From Christensenellaceae bacterium (GTDB lineage Bacteria; Bacillota; Clostridia; Christensenellales; UBA1242), in assembly GCA_031260975.1 (NCBI GenBank), contig JAISKJ010000004.1, positions 1 through 64,000 of the forward strand: DNA of 64,000 bases, written 5' to 3'. Position numbers and translations under genes: made by a program. Of the stretch, positions 26,880 through 35,679 are shown one piece after another. The notes under the pieces were generated by a model. It searched no databases. It saw only the letters and a list, made by a program, of their open reading frames with translations, and was not told where the DNA came from. The number at the start of each line of letters is the position of its first letter. Within the stretch, counting starts at the first letter, position 1.

Positions 26880-26905
26880 AAAACAAGGAATCTCCTTGTT
26901 TTTTT
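26880..26905 (+). terminator. rho-independent terminator
   Basis: ACAAGGA-ATC-TCCTTGT followed by seven T. Confidence 0.85.
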
Positions 26906-27066
26906 GTTGCAAGAATGTTCTTGTTATTCAGAGTTTTTATAGAGAATGCATAGCTCGTTTTTTAAAAAGTACAATCAACATATAACCGTTTGACTTTGGA
27001 ACTTTGAAATGATACAATCTAGCTAACTTGGACAGTATGACAAAAGAGAAAGGAAAGATATAGAAG

Positions 27067-27921
27067 ATGAAAGCTATAGTTTTGGCTGGCGGAAAGGGCA
27101 CGCGGCTTATGCCACTAACAGCGGATAGACCTAAGCCTATGGTGGAAATTTTGGGCAAGCCCATGCTTGAATGGGTAGTAAAGTTGCTCAAAGAACACGG
27201 CTTTTGTGATATTTGTTTGGCGGTAGGTCACATGCCAGAGGTTATTAAAAATTATTTTGGTGACGGCAGAAACAAAGACATTAAAGGTATGAGGGACTTT
27301 GGTGTAAATATAAAGTATTCTTATGACCTGGACGAAAATGAAGTTAACAGAAACAAAGTTTTGGGTACGGCGGGATGTGTAAAGAAAGCAGCACTGGCAA
27401 AAGTATACGATAAACCGTTTATGGCAGAGCAACAAAGCCAATGGGCAGGCAAAAACGCAAGTTTTATTGAAGATGGTGAAAACTTTTTGGTGGTGGCTGC
27501 GGATAATTTTACTAACATAGACTTAAGAGGTGCCTATGAAGAGCACAGGCAGAACGGTGCGCTTGCGACTATTGTTTTAAAGAGAGTAGAAGATATCACC
27601 GGTCTTGGGGTTGTGGAGACCAAAGGGAACAAGATAATTGAGTTTCTAGAGAAGCCCGACCCTGTGACTTTTAAGGGGGAGCCGATTATCAATACAGGGG
27701 TATATATTTTTAACAGCAAGGTTTTGGACCTTATACCCGATGATTTGCCAGACACAGGCTATGACTTTGGAAGAACGCTGTTTCCTGCTATTGTGAACAG
27801 TAAAGACATGCAGCTGAACTGTGTAGTCACTGACAGATACTGGTCAGACCTGGGGACAATCAAGTCGCTTGAAGAAACAAGTAAATATGTTAAGAAAAAT
27901 TTGAATGATTTTTGTCAATAA
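27067..27921 (+). CDS. sugar-phosphate nucleotidyltransferase
   Basis: The 284-residue NTP_transferase protein begins MKAIVLAGGKGTRLMPLT, the signature nucleotide loop. It is followed by RPKPMVEILGKPMLEW and a mid-domain VVAADNFTNIDL (metal-binding Asp). INTGVYIF and WSDLGTIKSL complete the family pattern seen in GDP-mannose and glucose-1-phosphate nucleotidyltransferases. It makes an activated sugar from NTP and sugar-1-phosphate, probably for envelope glycans. There is no left-handed beta-helix domain, so it is a short form. The upstream ribosome site is GAAAGGA. The next gene follows after 19 nt, so a shared transcript is likely. Confidence 0.9.
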   Translation: MKAIVLAGGKGTRLMPLTADRPKPMVEILGKPMLEWVVKLLKEHGFCDICLAVGHMPEVIKNYFGDGRNKDIKGMRDFGVNIKYSYDLDENEVNRNKVLGTAGCVKKAALAKVYDKPFMAEQQSQWAGKNASFIEDGENFLVVAADNFTNIDLRGAYEEHRQNGALATIVLKRVEDITGLGVVETKGNKIIEFLEKPDPVTFKGEPIINTGVYIFNSKVLDLIPDDLPDTGYDFGRTLFPAIVNSKDMQLNCVVTDRYWSDLGTIKSLEETSKYVKKNLNDFCQ

Positions 27922-27940
27922 TAACAAAAGAGGATAAAGA

Positions 27941-29002
27941 GTGCAGCTATTTTTAAATATACTATTATTGATAGCCGGTCTTGCCGCTCTTGTAGTAGGT
28001 GCGGAGTTTTTTGTGCGCTCAGCAAGCAGCCTTGCAAAAAAGCTGAAGGTATCAACCCTCATGATTGGCCTTACGATTGTAGCATTCGGAACGGGGCTGC
28101 CTGAAATAGTAATGGCTCTTATTGGAGGAATTACCGGGCATACCGATTTGGCACTTGGAAATATAATTGGCTCCAATATGGTCAATATGCTGTTGATTAT
28201 GGGCCTTGCTGCAGTTATTGTGCCTCTGAGTGTGCAGAAAGAAACCAGAAGAATTGACCTTCCGGCTTTGATGATAATGTCTTTTATGCTTTTAATTTTC
28301 TGCCTTGATCCGTGGCTTAACGGTGCCGACGAAAATATGTTGACGCGAGGAGAATCTATAATTCTGCTTTTGGCGGTAGCGGTTTATGAAACTATTATTA
28401 TAGTTGGTGCCAAACGCAATAGACTAACGCCGTTTGAAATAAAGCAAGAAGTTGAAGCTGAAACCAAAAATCAGACTGAGGATAAGACTGTAACTGAGGC
28501 CGAAAGCAAGACTGAGGATAGTGTCCAAACCAAAACAGAAACCAAAAAAGAAATGAAAATATGGAAGGTTTTGCTGCTGCTTTTTGGCGGTATTGTGCTT
28601 GTGGGTGCAGGCGGACAGGCGGTTAGTATGGCGTGTGAGACAATAGCTGTGCTAGCGGGCCTCAGTGAAACACTTATCGGCGCCACTATTGTGGGCGTAA
28701 GCACAAACTTCCCTGAGCTTTTCACTATGCTGTTTGCAATAAAACGCAAAGAAAACGATTTGGCTATAGGTACGCTTATAGGCTCAAATATTCTTAATAT
28801 GGGCTTTATCTTGAGTATAATGGGCGTTACAAGTCAAATTTTGATAACAACCAATGTTGTTATAGACATGATAATAATGTTGGCTGCAACCATATTTGTT
28901 TCGGTGGCGGCGTATACGAGGGGCAAGATAAGCAGATTTGAAGGCATAGTGCTTCTTGCTATGTATGTAGGGTATATCACCTATATAATCATAAGGAACT
29001 GA
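27941..29002 (+). CDS. calcium/sodium antiporter (CaCA family)
   Basis: The 353-residue membrane protein has two inverted halves. Each carries the alpha-repeat: FGTGLPEIVMALIGG with LGNIIGSNMVN, then GVSTNFPELFTML with IGTLIGSNILNMG. About ten membrane spans are apparent. The two halves are joined by a long hydrophilic Glu/Lys/Thr loop at about 165-205 (EDKTVTEAESKTEDS), a cytoplasmic linker. It exchanges Ca2+ for Na+ or H+. The start codon is GTG at 27941, preceded by AGAGGA. Confidence 0.9.
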   Translation: MQLFLNILLLIAGLAALVVGAEFFVRSASSLAKKLKVSTLMIGLTIVAFGTGLPEIVMALIGGITGHTDLALGNIIGSNMVNMLLIMGLAAVIVPLSVQKETRRIDLPALMIMSFMLLIFCLDPWLNGADENMLTRGESIILLLAVAVYETIIIVGAKRNRLTPFEIKQEVEAETKNQTEDKTVTEAESKTEDSVQTKTETKKEMKIWKVLLLLFGGIVLVGAGGQAVSMACETIAVLAGLSETLIGATIVGVSTNFPELFTMLFAIKRKENDLAIGTLIGSNILNMGFILSIMGVTSQILITTNVVIDMIIMLAATIFVSVAAYTRGKISRFEGIVLLAMYVGYITYIIIRN

Positions 29003-29081
29003 TTGAAACCAATAATCATGTTTAAATATTTAAGCTAATGATTGTTTCATCATTTTGGCTTCTTTAAAACGCAAAAAAAAG

Positions 29082-29110
29082 AAAAGACGGTAACGTCTTT
29101 TTTATTTTTA
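29082..29110 (+). terminator. rho-independent terminator
   Basis: AAAAGACG-GTAA-CGTCTTTTTT. An additional upstream imperfect palindrome (GAAACCAATAATCAT / ATGATTGTTTC, 29005-29049) lies between it and the antiporter stop. Confidence 0.8.
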
Positions 29111-29224
29111 ACTCTTTATACTGCAAAAATGCTGTTGTTTTATAAGGCTTTCAGGGGGTACTGCCGCTCGTGTGAAACAATCGGAGGAATATTGCGTTTC
29201 ACGGACGAATATATTTAGCTAAAA

Positions 29225-29276
29225 AGTGGATATGCGGTGGATATCTCACTTTTTATGTGGATAACTCTGTGGATAA
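29225..29276 (+). promoter_or_regulatory. cluster of DnaA-box-like sites
   Basis: Two perfect TGTGGATAA boxes at 29256-29264 and 29268-29276, same orientation and 12 bp apart, preceded by two near matches (AGTGGATAT about 29225, GGTGGATAT about 29237). They lie in the 334-bp gap before the amidase gene. Confidence 0.6.
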
Positions 29277-29385
29277 GTGGGCATTTTTTGTCTTGTCAAG
29301 CATATTTTAGCTTTTTTGACAAAATAAGCCATAATTTGTGCTTCGGCACAAAGTTTTTGTATGTGGACAAGTGGGGCGAGGTAAA

Positions 29386-30096
29386 ATGTTTTTAACTATA
29401 AAAAGAAGACATATAATTATTGCTTCTGTTTGCGCTCTGGTGTTTTGCGCGGCGATTTTTGCGTTTACCTTTAAACAAACAGAGTTTGTAATAGATATGC
29501 CCAAGGATGAAATTCTGGTGGTGGTTGATGCGGGCCATGGTGGAATTGACGGCGGCAGCGTAGGCAGAAGTACAGGTATAAAAGAGAGTGAACTTACACT
29601 TTCGTATGCTCTCAATCTTATGCGGCAGCTGAACGCTTTGGGTATAAACGTGGTGCTTACACGAAACAGTGAGATGGGTCTTTATAACCCGAAAGCATCC
29701 AATCTTAAAAAAAGCGATATGCGAAAACGAAAACAAATAATTGAAGAAAGTGCACCGAATATGGTAGTATCAATTCATATGAACAGCTTTGCTTTGCAGA
29801 GCAGCAGAGGAGCACAGGTGTTTTATAAAAACAAGAATGAATGCGGCAAGCAGCTTGCCGAGGATATTCAGCGTCAGTTTATCAATTCTCTGCCATATGC
29901 AAGATCAACGGCCAAGGTAGGCGACTATTTTATGGTTAATTGCACTGACCTTCCTGCAGTGATTGTGGAATGTGGGTTTCTTAGCAACTCTCAGGAGGAA
30001 AAGCTGCTTGTAAGCCGGGACTATCAGGATAAGGTTTGCTATAGTATAGTGTGCGGGATATTGGACTTTCTAGATACAGGCAAAAATAGTGAATAA
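29386..30096 (+). CDS. N-acetylmuramoyl-L-alanine amidase (Amidase_3, CwlD-like)
   Basis: The 236-residue protein starts at ATG 29386 (GAGGT upstream). It has an N-terminal membrane anchor at about 8-28 and a zinc amidase domain. Ligands are His51 in VVDAGHGGIDGG, Glu67 in GIKESELT and the second His in VVSIHMNSF. The catalytic Glu is in VIVECGFLSN. It cleaves the bond between MurNAc and L-Ala in peptidoglycan. Size and single-domain form resemble CwlD of sporulating Firmicutes, but sporulation cannot be concluded from this alone. Confidence 0.93.
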   Translation: MFLTIKRRHIIIASVCALVFCAAIFAFTFKQTEFVIDMPKDEILVVVDAGHGGIDGGSVGRSTGIKESELTLSYALNLMRQLNALGINVVLTRNSEMGLYNPKASNLKKSDMRKRKQIIEESAPNMVVSIHMNSFALQSSRGAQVFYKNKNECGKQLAEDIQRQFINSLPYARSTAKVGDYFMVNCTDLPAVIVECGFLSNSQEEKLLVSRDYQDKVCYSIVCGILDFLDTGKNSE

Positions 30097-30115
30097 ATGG
30101 AAAAAAGAGTATTAA

Positions 30116-30151
30116 GAAAAACATCCGCGGATTTAGTCCGTGGATGTTTTA
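30116..30151. terminator. bidirectional terminator
   Basis: AAAACATCCGCGGA-TTTAG-TCCGTGGATGTTTT between convergent amidase and lipoprotein genes. Confidence 0.85.
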
Positions 30152-30168
30152 TGTCAAAGGGGTTTCTC

Positions 30169-30936
30169 TTATGAAACAACGGGAATTTCTATGTGCACAT
30201 TTTCGCCGGTGTTTTTGAGAATTGTGGTAATTGTGTGGCGCGACGACACCATCCAATAGTTTCCGCCAGGAGTGGCTGAAGGGGTGTCGGTTACAATAAC
30301 TTCTATGGTGCGATGCATCATAAGGTAATTGTTTTGAGCGTGTATGCCAAACTCGTATTTAAACTCATCAATATAGAGGTTTCCTTGCTGGGGGCGCTCA
30401 GTGTTGATGAACCCTGCAGCTATTGTCAGCCTGAAATAGTTTACTTCCTCAAACTGCTTTTCTTCAACCAAAGTTGCGTTGGCTGGTGTGCTTTCTCCTA
30501 TGCTTGGGATGAAGGATGATATAAACGCAGGAATGTCTATTGCGCTGCCGGCAGCGGTGCCTATAACTGTGCCATTAGTGTCTGTATATATTACGCCGTT
30601 ATAATGTGTTGTGGTTACATAGCTTTCGGTGTCACCTGAGTAGGTTATAACCTTTTGTTGCGTAAAGGATACGCCTGCAATTCTGCCGAATTTGGATATT
30701 TTAACAGTTTTGACTGTGCCGCTGAGAGTTTCGTTAATATCAGTAGTTTCATATTCGGCAATTTTGTTAAACATACCTGTTTTGGCATTGTTAAAGCTTT
30801 GCACCACCGAAAGGGCGGCTTGAGTGCTGTCGCCATAGGCTATGTCATCAAAGGTTTGTTTGGCGCATCCGACCAGCGAAAATGAAATAATCGCCGCAAG
30901 TGCTATTATAAAGGTTGTTATTCTCAGTTTCTTCAT
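30169..30936 (-). CDS. lipoprotein of unknown function
   Basis: The 255-residue protein has a lipoprotein signal (ITTFIIALAAIISFSLVGC, lipobox LVGC at about 21-24). The mature part (GDSTQAALSVVQSFNN, then paired beta strands with VTTTHYNGVIYTD and YIDEFKYEFGIHAQNN) resembles the all-beta lipoproteins that bind hydrophobic ligands, such as LolA/LppX-type folds. That is a weak impression. GGAGGG precedes the ATG. Monocistronic. Confidence 0.75.
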   Translation of the reverse strand: MKKLRITTFIIALAAIISFSLVGCAKQTFDDIAYGDSTQAALSVVQSFNNAKTGMFNKIAEYETTDINETLSGTVKTVKISKFGRIAGVSFTQQKVITYSGDTESYVTTTHYNGVIYTDTNGTVIGTAAGSAIDIPAFISSFIPSIGESTPANATLVEEKQFEEVNYFRLTIAAGFINTERPQQGNLYIDEFKYEFGIHAQNNYLMMHRTIEVIVTDTPSATPGGNYWMVSSRHTITTILKNTGENVHIEIPVVS

Positions 30937-31013
30937 ATTTTGCGCCCTCCTGTATATTTATACTAATTATATATTTTTATCAGCCAGCAAGTCAATCAAA
31001 CAGCTCAATTAAA

Positions 31014-31042
31014 TTGACAAAAAAGCGAGAATTTGCTAATAC
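31014..31042 (+). promoter_or_regulatory. putative promoter giving a near-leaderless mRNA
   Basis: -35 TTGACA (31014-31019), 17 bp, weak extended -10 TGC-TAATAC (31037-31042). Transcription would start within a few bases of the ATG at 31054, which lacks a Shine-Dalgarno. Confidence 0.45.
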
Positions 31043-31053
31043 TATAGTCAAGA

Positions 31054-33951
31054 ATGAAAATAAAAGGCATATTGTTTAGTTTAATATTATTTGCGCTCTC
31101 TGTAAGCGCGGTTTTAGGTTTGAACCTAAGTCAAAGCCGTATAGCTTTTGCAGTGGGGCCTTATCCTGAGCTTGTTGACGGTGAATATAGTATTATTAAT
31201 TCAATTGACAGCAACAGCGACGGCTTTTTAAATGGACTTGATTCTATAAGCGGATATGTTGCAATTCAGATGGAAGACGGTACAAATCTACTGAATTATA
31301 TTCGTGCCGGCGGAAACTCTGTGGATTTTATTCTGACAGATAGTTTGGGTTCGGTATTGCCTTATAGTGCGAGCATTTATAACCCGATTCCTCCTCCGAA
31401 CGATTTGCTTTTTCCTGAATATAATACTGAAGTGCGTACGCTGATATCTTCTCCGCTGGGAACAACGATTAAATACTATCCATACCTAGGGCGTGTAGAG
31501 ATATCCTCACCTTATGCATTAAGTGTGCCGGTGGAATTTGATTATATCGTAAGAGTAAGCAATGTAGACCCTGCAACATTTGACAGTACTGCTATCGTTG
31601 CTCGCGGCAGCCTGGACAACCTTGGTAACAACTTTAGCATAGACGATATACTTTATAAATCTGACAGCAATCCCGCTCATGTAGCTGTATCGGTTTGGAA
31701 TAAAATAACGGCTGTATCCTATAATCCGGATATTGATTTTGGGGATATTAAGAATGAGAGTGATTTTTACGGTCTGGTTAATTACCCTATTGTTATAGAC
31801 GGCATAAGCTATAACCAAAATGATGTAACTATAACATTTGGCGGAGATCATTATGATGCCGGAATACATGAGTTGGTGTTTTATAAGCCTTATGCCCAGT
31901 TTACTGTTACATACAACATAATCGGCTATAGCGGAATAATGCTTGACAATGTTTTGAGTTTTCAGATTGGCGATATTTCTTCTGTTGCCTTGGATTTGGT
32001 TGAATATAATGAAATTTTAGGTGAGTGGGAAATTGTTTCAACTTCGCAATTGTTGCCCTATGTGTTGAGTAATGTAAGTTATGATGATGGCGGGGAAGTG
32101 GAGTTATATCTTGTAAGCAATTACTTTAATGTTATTTTATTTGATAAGCAACAAAGAAATTTTGATGTCGTAATGAATACTGACATTTTAAACAATACAA
32201 GATATATTGAGACAACAACCATTGGCGGAGAGTTCTGCTTTGTATATTCGGTGACGCTTACTCCGCGCTGGGAAGCGGGCTTTGCTACATTAGATGAAGG
32301 TTTGTCCGTTTCTTACTTTTTATTAGACAGTCCGGTTGTGTTTGTGAGCGTTGAATATTACACCGATATTCAACCGCAGATTATTATGCAAAACGGAAAA
32401 ATTTCGTTTGATACTATAAAAGGGACTAGCCTTTTAAACGCAGTTGCCGCTATTGAAAGTTGTGTTTATATGGTTGAGGATATGGGGGCCTCGGTGTATT
32501 ATTCAAGCGTAAAAACTTCAAATCCTGTTGTAATAAGTATCAGCGGCTATAATCCTAATGCTTATAACACATACAGCGGTACCATAACATGGACGGGGGG
32601 TGTGTCAAACAACACCTGCGTTTTAAATATCAGCGTAATTATTTCTAATCATGCACCTACGACAATCTTCAGTTCGGTTACTGCAGGCAGCAGTATCAGC
32701 AGCGGAGCCGGCATAAATGCAGGAACAACTGTTTTGGGAAGCTTTGTTGTAACTGACTTAGACGGCGACAGCACCACAATTTTTGCAAGCATAAATGTAG
32801 CCTCTTCAAGCGCCGTGCTTTCGGTGTCTGGCACAAGCTTTAGTTTGGTACCTAATTCAAAATTTTTGGGTACCGTTATAATTACCGCATATGCTGTTGA
32901 CAGTGAGGGACTTGAAGGGGCGGCAGTTACGTTTAGTGTGACATTTGTTGACACAGCGGTTCCGACTATTGTGTTTAATATAGCCAGCATGAACAGCGGA
33001 ACCTTGACGCTTAATAAGAGTAAAACTCCCACCAACCTGCGCTCGTTTATTGAGAGCGTAAGCGACAATGTAGCTGACCTTTTGATTAGCAATGTAACAA
33101 TTGACGGCGGCGACATACAAACTTTTAACCTCAGCGGAAGTTTTAGTGTGGTTTATATGCTTTCTGACGGCAACGGTAACACTGCAGTCAGGACTATAGC
33201 GGTGACGGTTGTCAATGTTGTGCCGGTGGTAAACAATATTGAATTAGCACTGAGCTATAGCGGCACGCATGATATAACCCTGCAGGGTTCAGACAGCGAT
33301 GGGGATGATTTATATTATTATTGGGTGGCAGTAACATGGTATGTTGACGATGCAGGGCAGGAGTATATCAGTCCGCCGTTTGAAGTGTTTAGTATAACAA
33401 ACAACATTTTAATGGTTAAGGTCAGACTTGCTGATATCAAAAATAATTTGCCGGCAGTGGTGATATTTAATTATGAGGTAAGCGACGGCGAAGTAAATCC
33501 TCGTCCTCAAGCGCAAATAAGACTAACTTTTGTTGATGATGTTGCTCCGGACATAACTCTGACAGAGCTGCCTGTTAGTTTTAATGTGGGGGAGGCTCCG
33601 TCAGACTTTGATTCGGCGGCATACTTTGTTGCAAGTGACGAAATTGACGGTGTAATTGTTGTGACCCATGCTAATATAACAGGTAGCGTGAACTTTGAGT
33701 TGGTTGGCACATATACTCTCACATGCACGCTTAGTGACGCTGCGGGCAACATTACTTCAAAGAGTGTAACTATAACTGTAGGCAGTGGTGGCTCAGGCCC
33801 CGGTCCAGGCCCCGGTCCTGGTCCCGGAGATGGTGACGAGAATGATATTGTACTATATATAATATTGGGTTCGGTTGCGGGGGCTTTGGTTATTGCAGGA
33901 ATTGTAATATTGATAGTTTTCTTGGTGCGAAAGCACAGGATGAGAATTTGA
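31054..33951 (+). CDS. surface protein with Ig/HYR-like domains and Pro-Gly stalk
   Basis: The 965-residue protein has a signal peptide at about 1-31 (ILFSLILFALSVSAVLG). Several beta-sandwich repeats occupy the second half. They carry calcium-type acid motifs such as VTDLDGDSTT and SDSDGDDLYYY, and HYR/bacterial-Ig endings (TYTLTCTLSDAAGNITSKSVTITV). A stalk of alternating Gly-Pro (about 908-920) is followed by an acidic patch, a membrane span (ILGSVAGALVIAGIVILIVFLV) and a short basic tail. It is anchored through the C-terminal span with no LPxTG. No ribosome site is visible before the ATG. Likely role: adhesion. Confidence 0.8.
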   Translation: MKIKGILFSLILFALSVSAVLGLNLSQSRIAFAVGPYPELVDGEYSIINSIDSNSDGFLNGLDSISGYVAIQMEDGTNLLNYIRAGGNSVDFILTDSLGSVLPYSASIYNPIPPPNDLLFPEYNTEVRTLISSPLGTTIKYYPYLGRVEISSPYALSVPVEFDYIVRVSNVDPATFDSTAIVARGSLDNLGNNFSIDDILYKSDSNPAHVAVSVWNKITAVSYNPDIDFGDIKNESDFYGLVNYPIVIDGISYNQNDVTITFGGDHYDAGIHELVFYKPYAQFTVTYNIIGYSGIMLDNVLSFQIGDISSVALDLVEYNEILGEWEIVSTSQLLPYVLSNVSYDDGGEVELYLVSNYFNVILFDKQQRNFDVVMNTDILNNTRYIETTTIGGEFCFVYSVTLTPRWEAGFATLDEGLSVSYFLLDSPVVFVSVEYYTDIQPQIIMQNGKISFDTIKGTSLLNAVAAIESCVYMVEDMGASVYYSSVKTSNPVVISISGYNPNAYNTYSGTITWTGGVSNNTCVLNISVIISNHAPTTIFSSVTAGSSISSGAGINAGTTVLGSFVVTDLDGDSTTIFASINVASSSAVLSVSGTSFSLVPNSKFLGTVIITAYAVDSEGLEGAAVTFSVTFVDTAVPTIVFNIASMNSGTLTLNKSKTPTNLRSFIESVSDNVADLLISNVTIDGGDIQTFNLSGSFSVVYMLSDGNGNTAVRTIAVTVVNVVPVVNNIELALSYSGTHDITLQGSDSDGDDLYYYWVAVTWYVDDAGQEYISPPFEVFSITNNILMVKVRLADIKNNLPAVVIFNYEVSDGEVNPRPQAQIRLTFVDDVAPDITLTELPVSFNVGEAPSDFDSAAYFVASDEIDGVIVVTHANITGSVNFELVGTYTLTCTLSDAAGNITSKSVTITVGSGGSGPGPGPGPGPGDGDENDIVLYIILGSVAGALVIAGIVILIVFLVRKHRMRI

Positions 33952-34109
33952 TTTCCCGCAAAATGTATTTAATGTGAATTTTGGCTGTTTGGCAAAAAAC
34001 TGATAGGTTTCAAAGATTTTGCCTCATATTAAAGATTGCAGCAAATACATTTTGTCGAATTGTTGAGATTGGAAGAAAAGAATATATAATTATATAAAGG
34101 GAGAAGTAA

Positions 34110-34538
34110 ATGAACATACTTGAACAAATTAAAAAAGATAATGTGGATGCCATAAAAAGCAGAGACAGCGAAGCCAGAGCGATTTTTGGCGTAGTTATGA
34201 ATAAAGCTCTTTTGCAGTCGGTTGAAAAGCGGGCAAAGGGGGAGGAGCTCAGTGATATTGATATGGTAGCAATTTTGCAAAAGACAGTTAAAGAGCTTGG
34301 TGATGAGTGTGAAAATTATAAAAAGGCGGGCAATGCCAAGCAGGTGACCGTTATAGAGCGGCAGACAGAAATTGTAAAAAAATATCTGCCTCAGATGATG
34401 AGCGAGGGGGAGATTTTAAAGATAATTAATACGCTGAGTGACAAGAGCCTGCCAAATGTTATGAAGCACTTTAGGCTAAATTTTGCCGGCAAGGTGGACA
34501 TGGGGTTGGTTCAGAAGGTTATAAAGAACATACAATAA
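34110..34538 (+). CDS. yqeY: GatB/YqeY domain-containing protein
   Basis: The 142-residue protein shows the YqeY pattern. It has an N-terminal helix pair (IKKDNVDAIKSRDSEARAIFGVVMNKAL) and VAILQKTVKELGDE. VIERQTEIVKKYLPQMMSEGEI and a C-terminal NVMKHFRLNFAGKVDMGLVQKVI (equal to the GKxMG.v...vk.k motif of the family) complete it. The family is related to the tRNA-binding tail of GatB; its role is not settled. GGGAGAAG precedes the ATG. Confidence 0.88.
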   Translation: MNILEQIKKDNVDAIKSRDSEARAIFGVVMNKALLQSVEKRAKGEELSDIDMVAILQKTVKELGDECENYKKAGNAKQVTVIERQTEIVKKYLPQMMSEGEILKIINTLSDKSLPNVMKHFRLNFAGKVDMGLVQKVIKNIQ

Positions 34539-34540
34539 TA

Positions 34541-34568
34541 AAAAACGAACTTTAAGTTCGTTTTTTTA
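34541..34568 (+). terminator. rho-independent terminator
   Basis: AAAAACGAACTT-TAAGTTCGTTTTTTT. Confidence 0.85.
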
Positions 34569-34654
34569 TACTTAAGAAAAAATACTGAATTTGCCATCGT
34601 CGGAGTAATAGGTTTTAAGGCATCTAAAAGTTGCTGTCGTCAGTGTCACATATT

Positions 34655-35104
34655 TTAATATGCTGAAAGCTTGCCGTCATGGGTGTTGTTTAAATCACTG
34701 AGTTTATTGGCTTCGGCGTCATATATTATTTTACTTTCCCCTTCTGTATTTATCAAGACATGGCCTTTACTGATATGCATTGCAAGGTGATAGGAAGGTA
34801 TTCCTATATTTCCCTCCGCCCATAAAAGTTCAGTTGTTGTCAGTTGAAAATCAGTTGTGATGGTTGGGTAATAATCATGGATTGATATTAACGAAAAATT
34901 AAAGCCGTGTGTATCAATGTGTGATTGTATTTCTTTGGGAAGCTTTTCTTTAAAAATTTCCAGACGCTTGGCGTCTTCAGAACTCAAAGTTTTGTCGTCT
35001 CCCTTTAACAAGGTTTCTAAATTATTCGCCCACCATGCGGTTGCAGCCATTGTTTCCGGGCAAAATGGCTCTAAATTATTCTGCAGGTTTTCGGTTGCTA
35101 CCAT
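34655..35104 (-). CDS. hypothetical protein
   Basis: The 149-residue soluble protein has no signal peptide or membrane span. The N-terminal half is helical (CPETMAATAWWANNLETLLKG). The C-terminal half is beta (TELLWAEGNIGIPSYHLAMHIS, GHVLINTEGESKIIYD). AAAGGAGAAAAG precedes the ATG at 35104. I do not recognise the family. It stands alone on the minus strand. Confidence 0.7.
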   Translation of the reverse strand: MVATENLQNNLEPFCPETMAATAWWANNLETLLKGDDKTLSSEDAKRLEIFKEKLPKEIQSHIDTHGFNFSLISIHDYYPTITTDFQLTTTELLWAEGNIGIPSYHLAMHISKGHVLINTEGESKIIYDAEANKLSDLNNTHDGKLSAY

Positions 35105-35188
35105 AACTTTTCTCCTTTAAGACGCTTTTTAATACGTATAATTATATCATTATTATATATCGCTGTCAATGGGCTATCTTACGTCGCT

Positions 35189-35240
35189 TGTTGTTATACA
35201 ATACCTGTGCAGTTTTTAACACAGGTATTGTATAACAACA
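35189..35240. repeat. 21-bp perfect inverted repeat
   Basis: The arms at 35189-35209 and 35220-35240 are exact reverse complements around a 10-nt loop. There is no long T-tract after either arm, so it is not a standard terminator. It could be a processed RNA hairpin, a recombinase site or a MITE relic. Confidence 0.7.
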
Positions 35241-35316
35241 TGTTGTGGTTCCAATGAGCATGTCAAGCATGGACAATGGTATAAGCAGCAAGGGTAAGGA
35301 AGCAGAGAATAAAGGA

Positions 35317-35351
35317 TAAAAGACGGCAGGGTGAACCCGACCGTCTTTTTG
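35317..35351 (-). terminator. terminator of tRNA-Ser
   Basis: AAAAGACGG...CCGTCTTTTT with a smaller GGGT/ACCC pairing inside, on the 3' side of the minus-strand tRNA gene. Confidence 0.65.
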
Positions 35352-35391
35352 TGGTGCGGAGTATGTTTATAAGTTCTGCTTCTGGCACTTT

Positions 35392-35479
35392 TGGCGTAGA
35401 GGGAGGGATTTGAACCCTCGGTGCATTTCTGCACACCGGTTTTCGAGACCGGCACATTCGGCCACTCTGACACCTCTAC
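35392..35479 (-). tRNA. tRNA-Ser (anticodon CGA)
   Basis: The 88-nt class II tRNA on the minus strand has acceptor GTAGAGG pairing with CCTCTAC. The anticodon loop CTCGAAA is flanked by GCCGGT/ACCGGT-type pairs. A long variable arm (GTGCAGAAATGCAC) and T-arm GAGGGTTCAAATCCCTC follow, and the CCA is encoded. Confidence 0.95.
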
Positions 35480-35629
35480 ATATTTTGGTTTAAATTATGC
35501 AATAAAAGTTTAAGAGTCTTGGTGAAAACTTTTATTATTATAACCTAAAATATACGAAAAAGGAAGTGGTTTTGTTTAGTTTGCGCAAGAAAATTTTAGG
35601 CTGGGCTAGGGACTTTTGTTGTTTTTGTT
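35480..35629. other. intergenic between tRNA-Ser and NUDIX gene
   Basis: Contains an AT-rich imperfect palindrome (ATAAAAGTTT at about 35502 and AAACTTTTAT at about 35526). No gene is seen. Confidence 0.3.
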
Positions 35630-35657
35630 TTGAACGTTACTAAAAATTTGATATAAT
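35630..35657 (+). promoter_or_regulatory. promoter of the 35680 NUDIX gene
   Basis: -35 TTGAAC (35630-35635), 16 bp, -10 TATAAT (35652-35657). Confidence 0.6.
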
Positions 35658-35679
35658 TGTCACATATTTGGAGAAATTT

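Noticed and set aside
29003..29050. GATTGAAAC-like sequence resembling a CRISPR repeat end
   Set aside because: Single occurrence and part of an AT-rich palindrome; no spaced repeats follow.
35216..35473. Minus-strand frame over the tRNA-Ser region
   Set aside because: It reads through the tRNA gene and its terminator, so it is a shadow.
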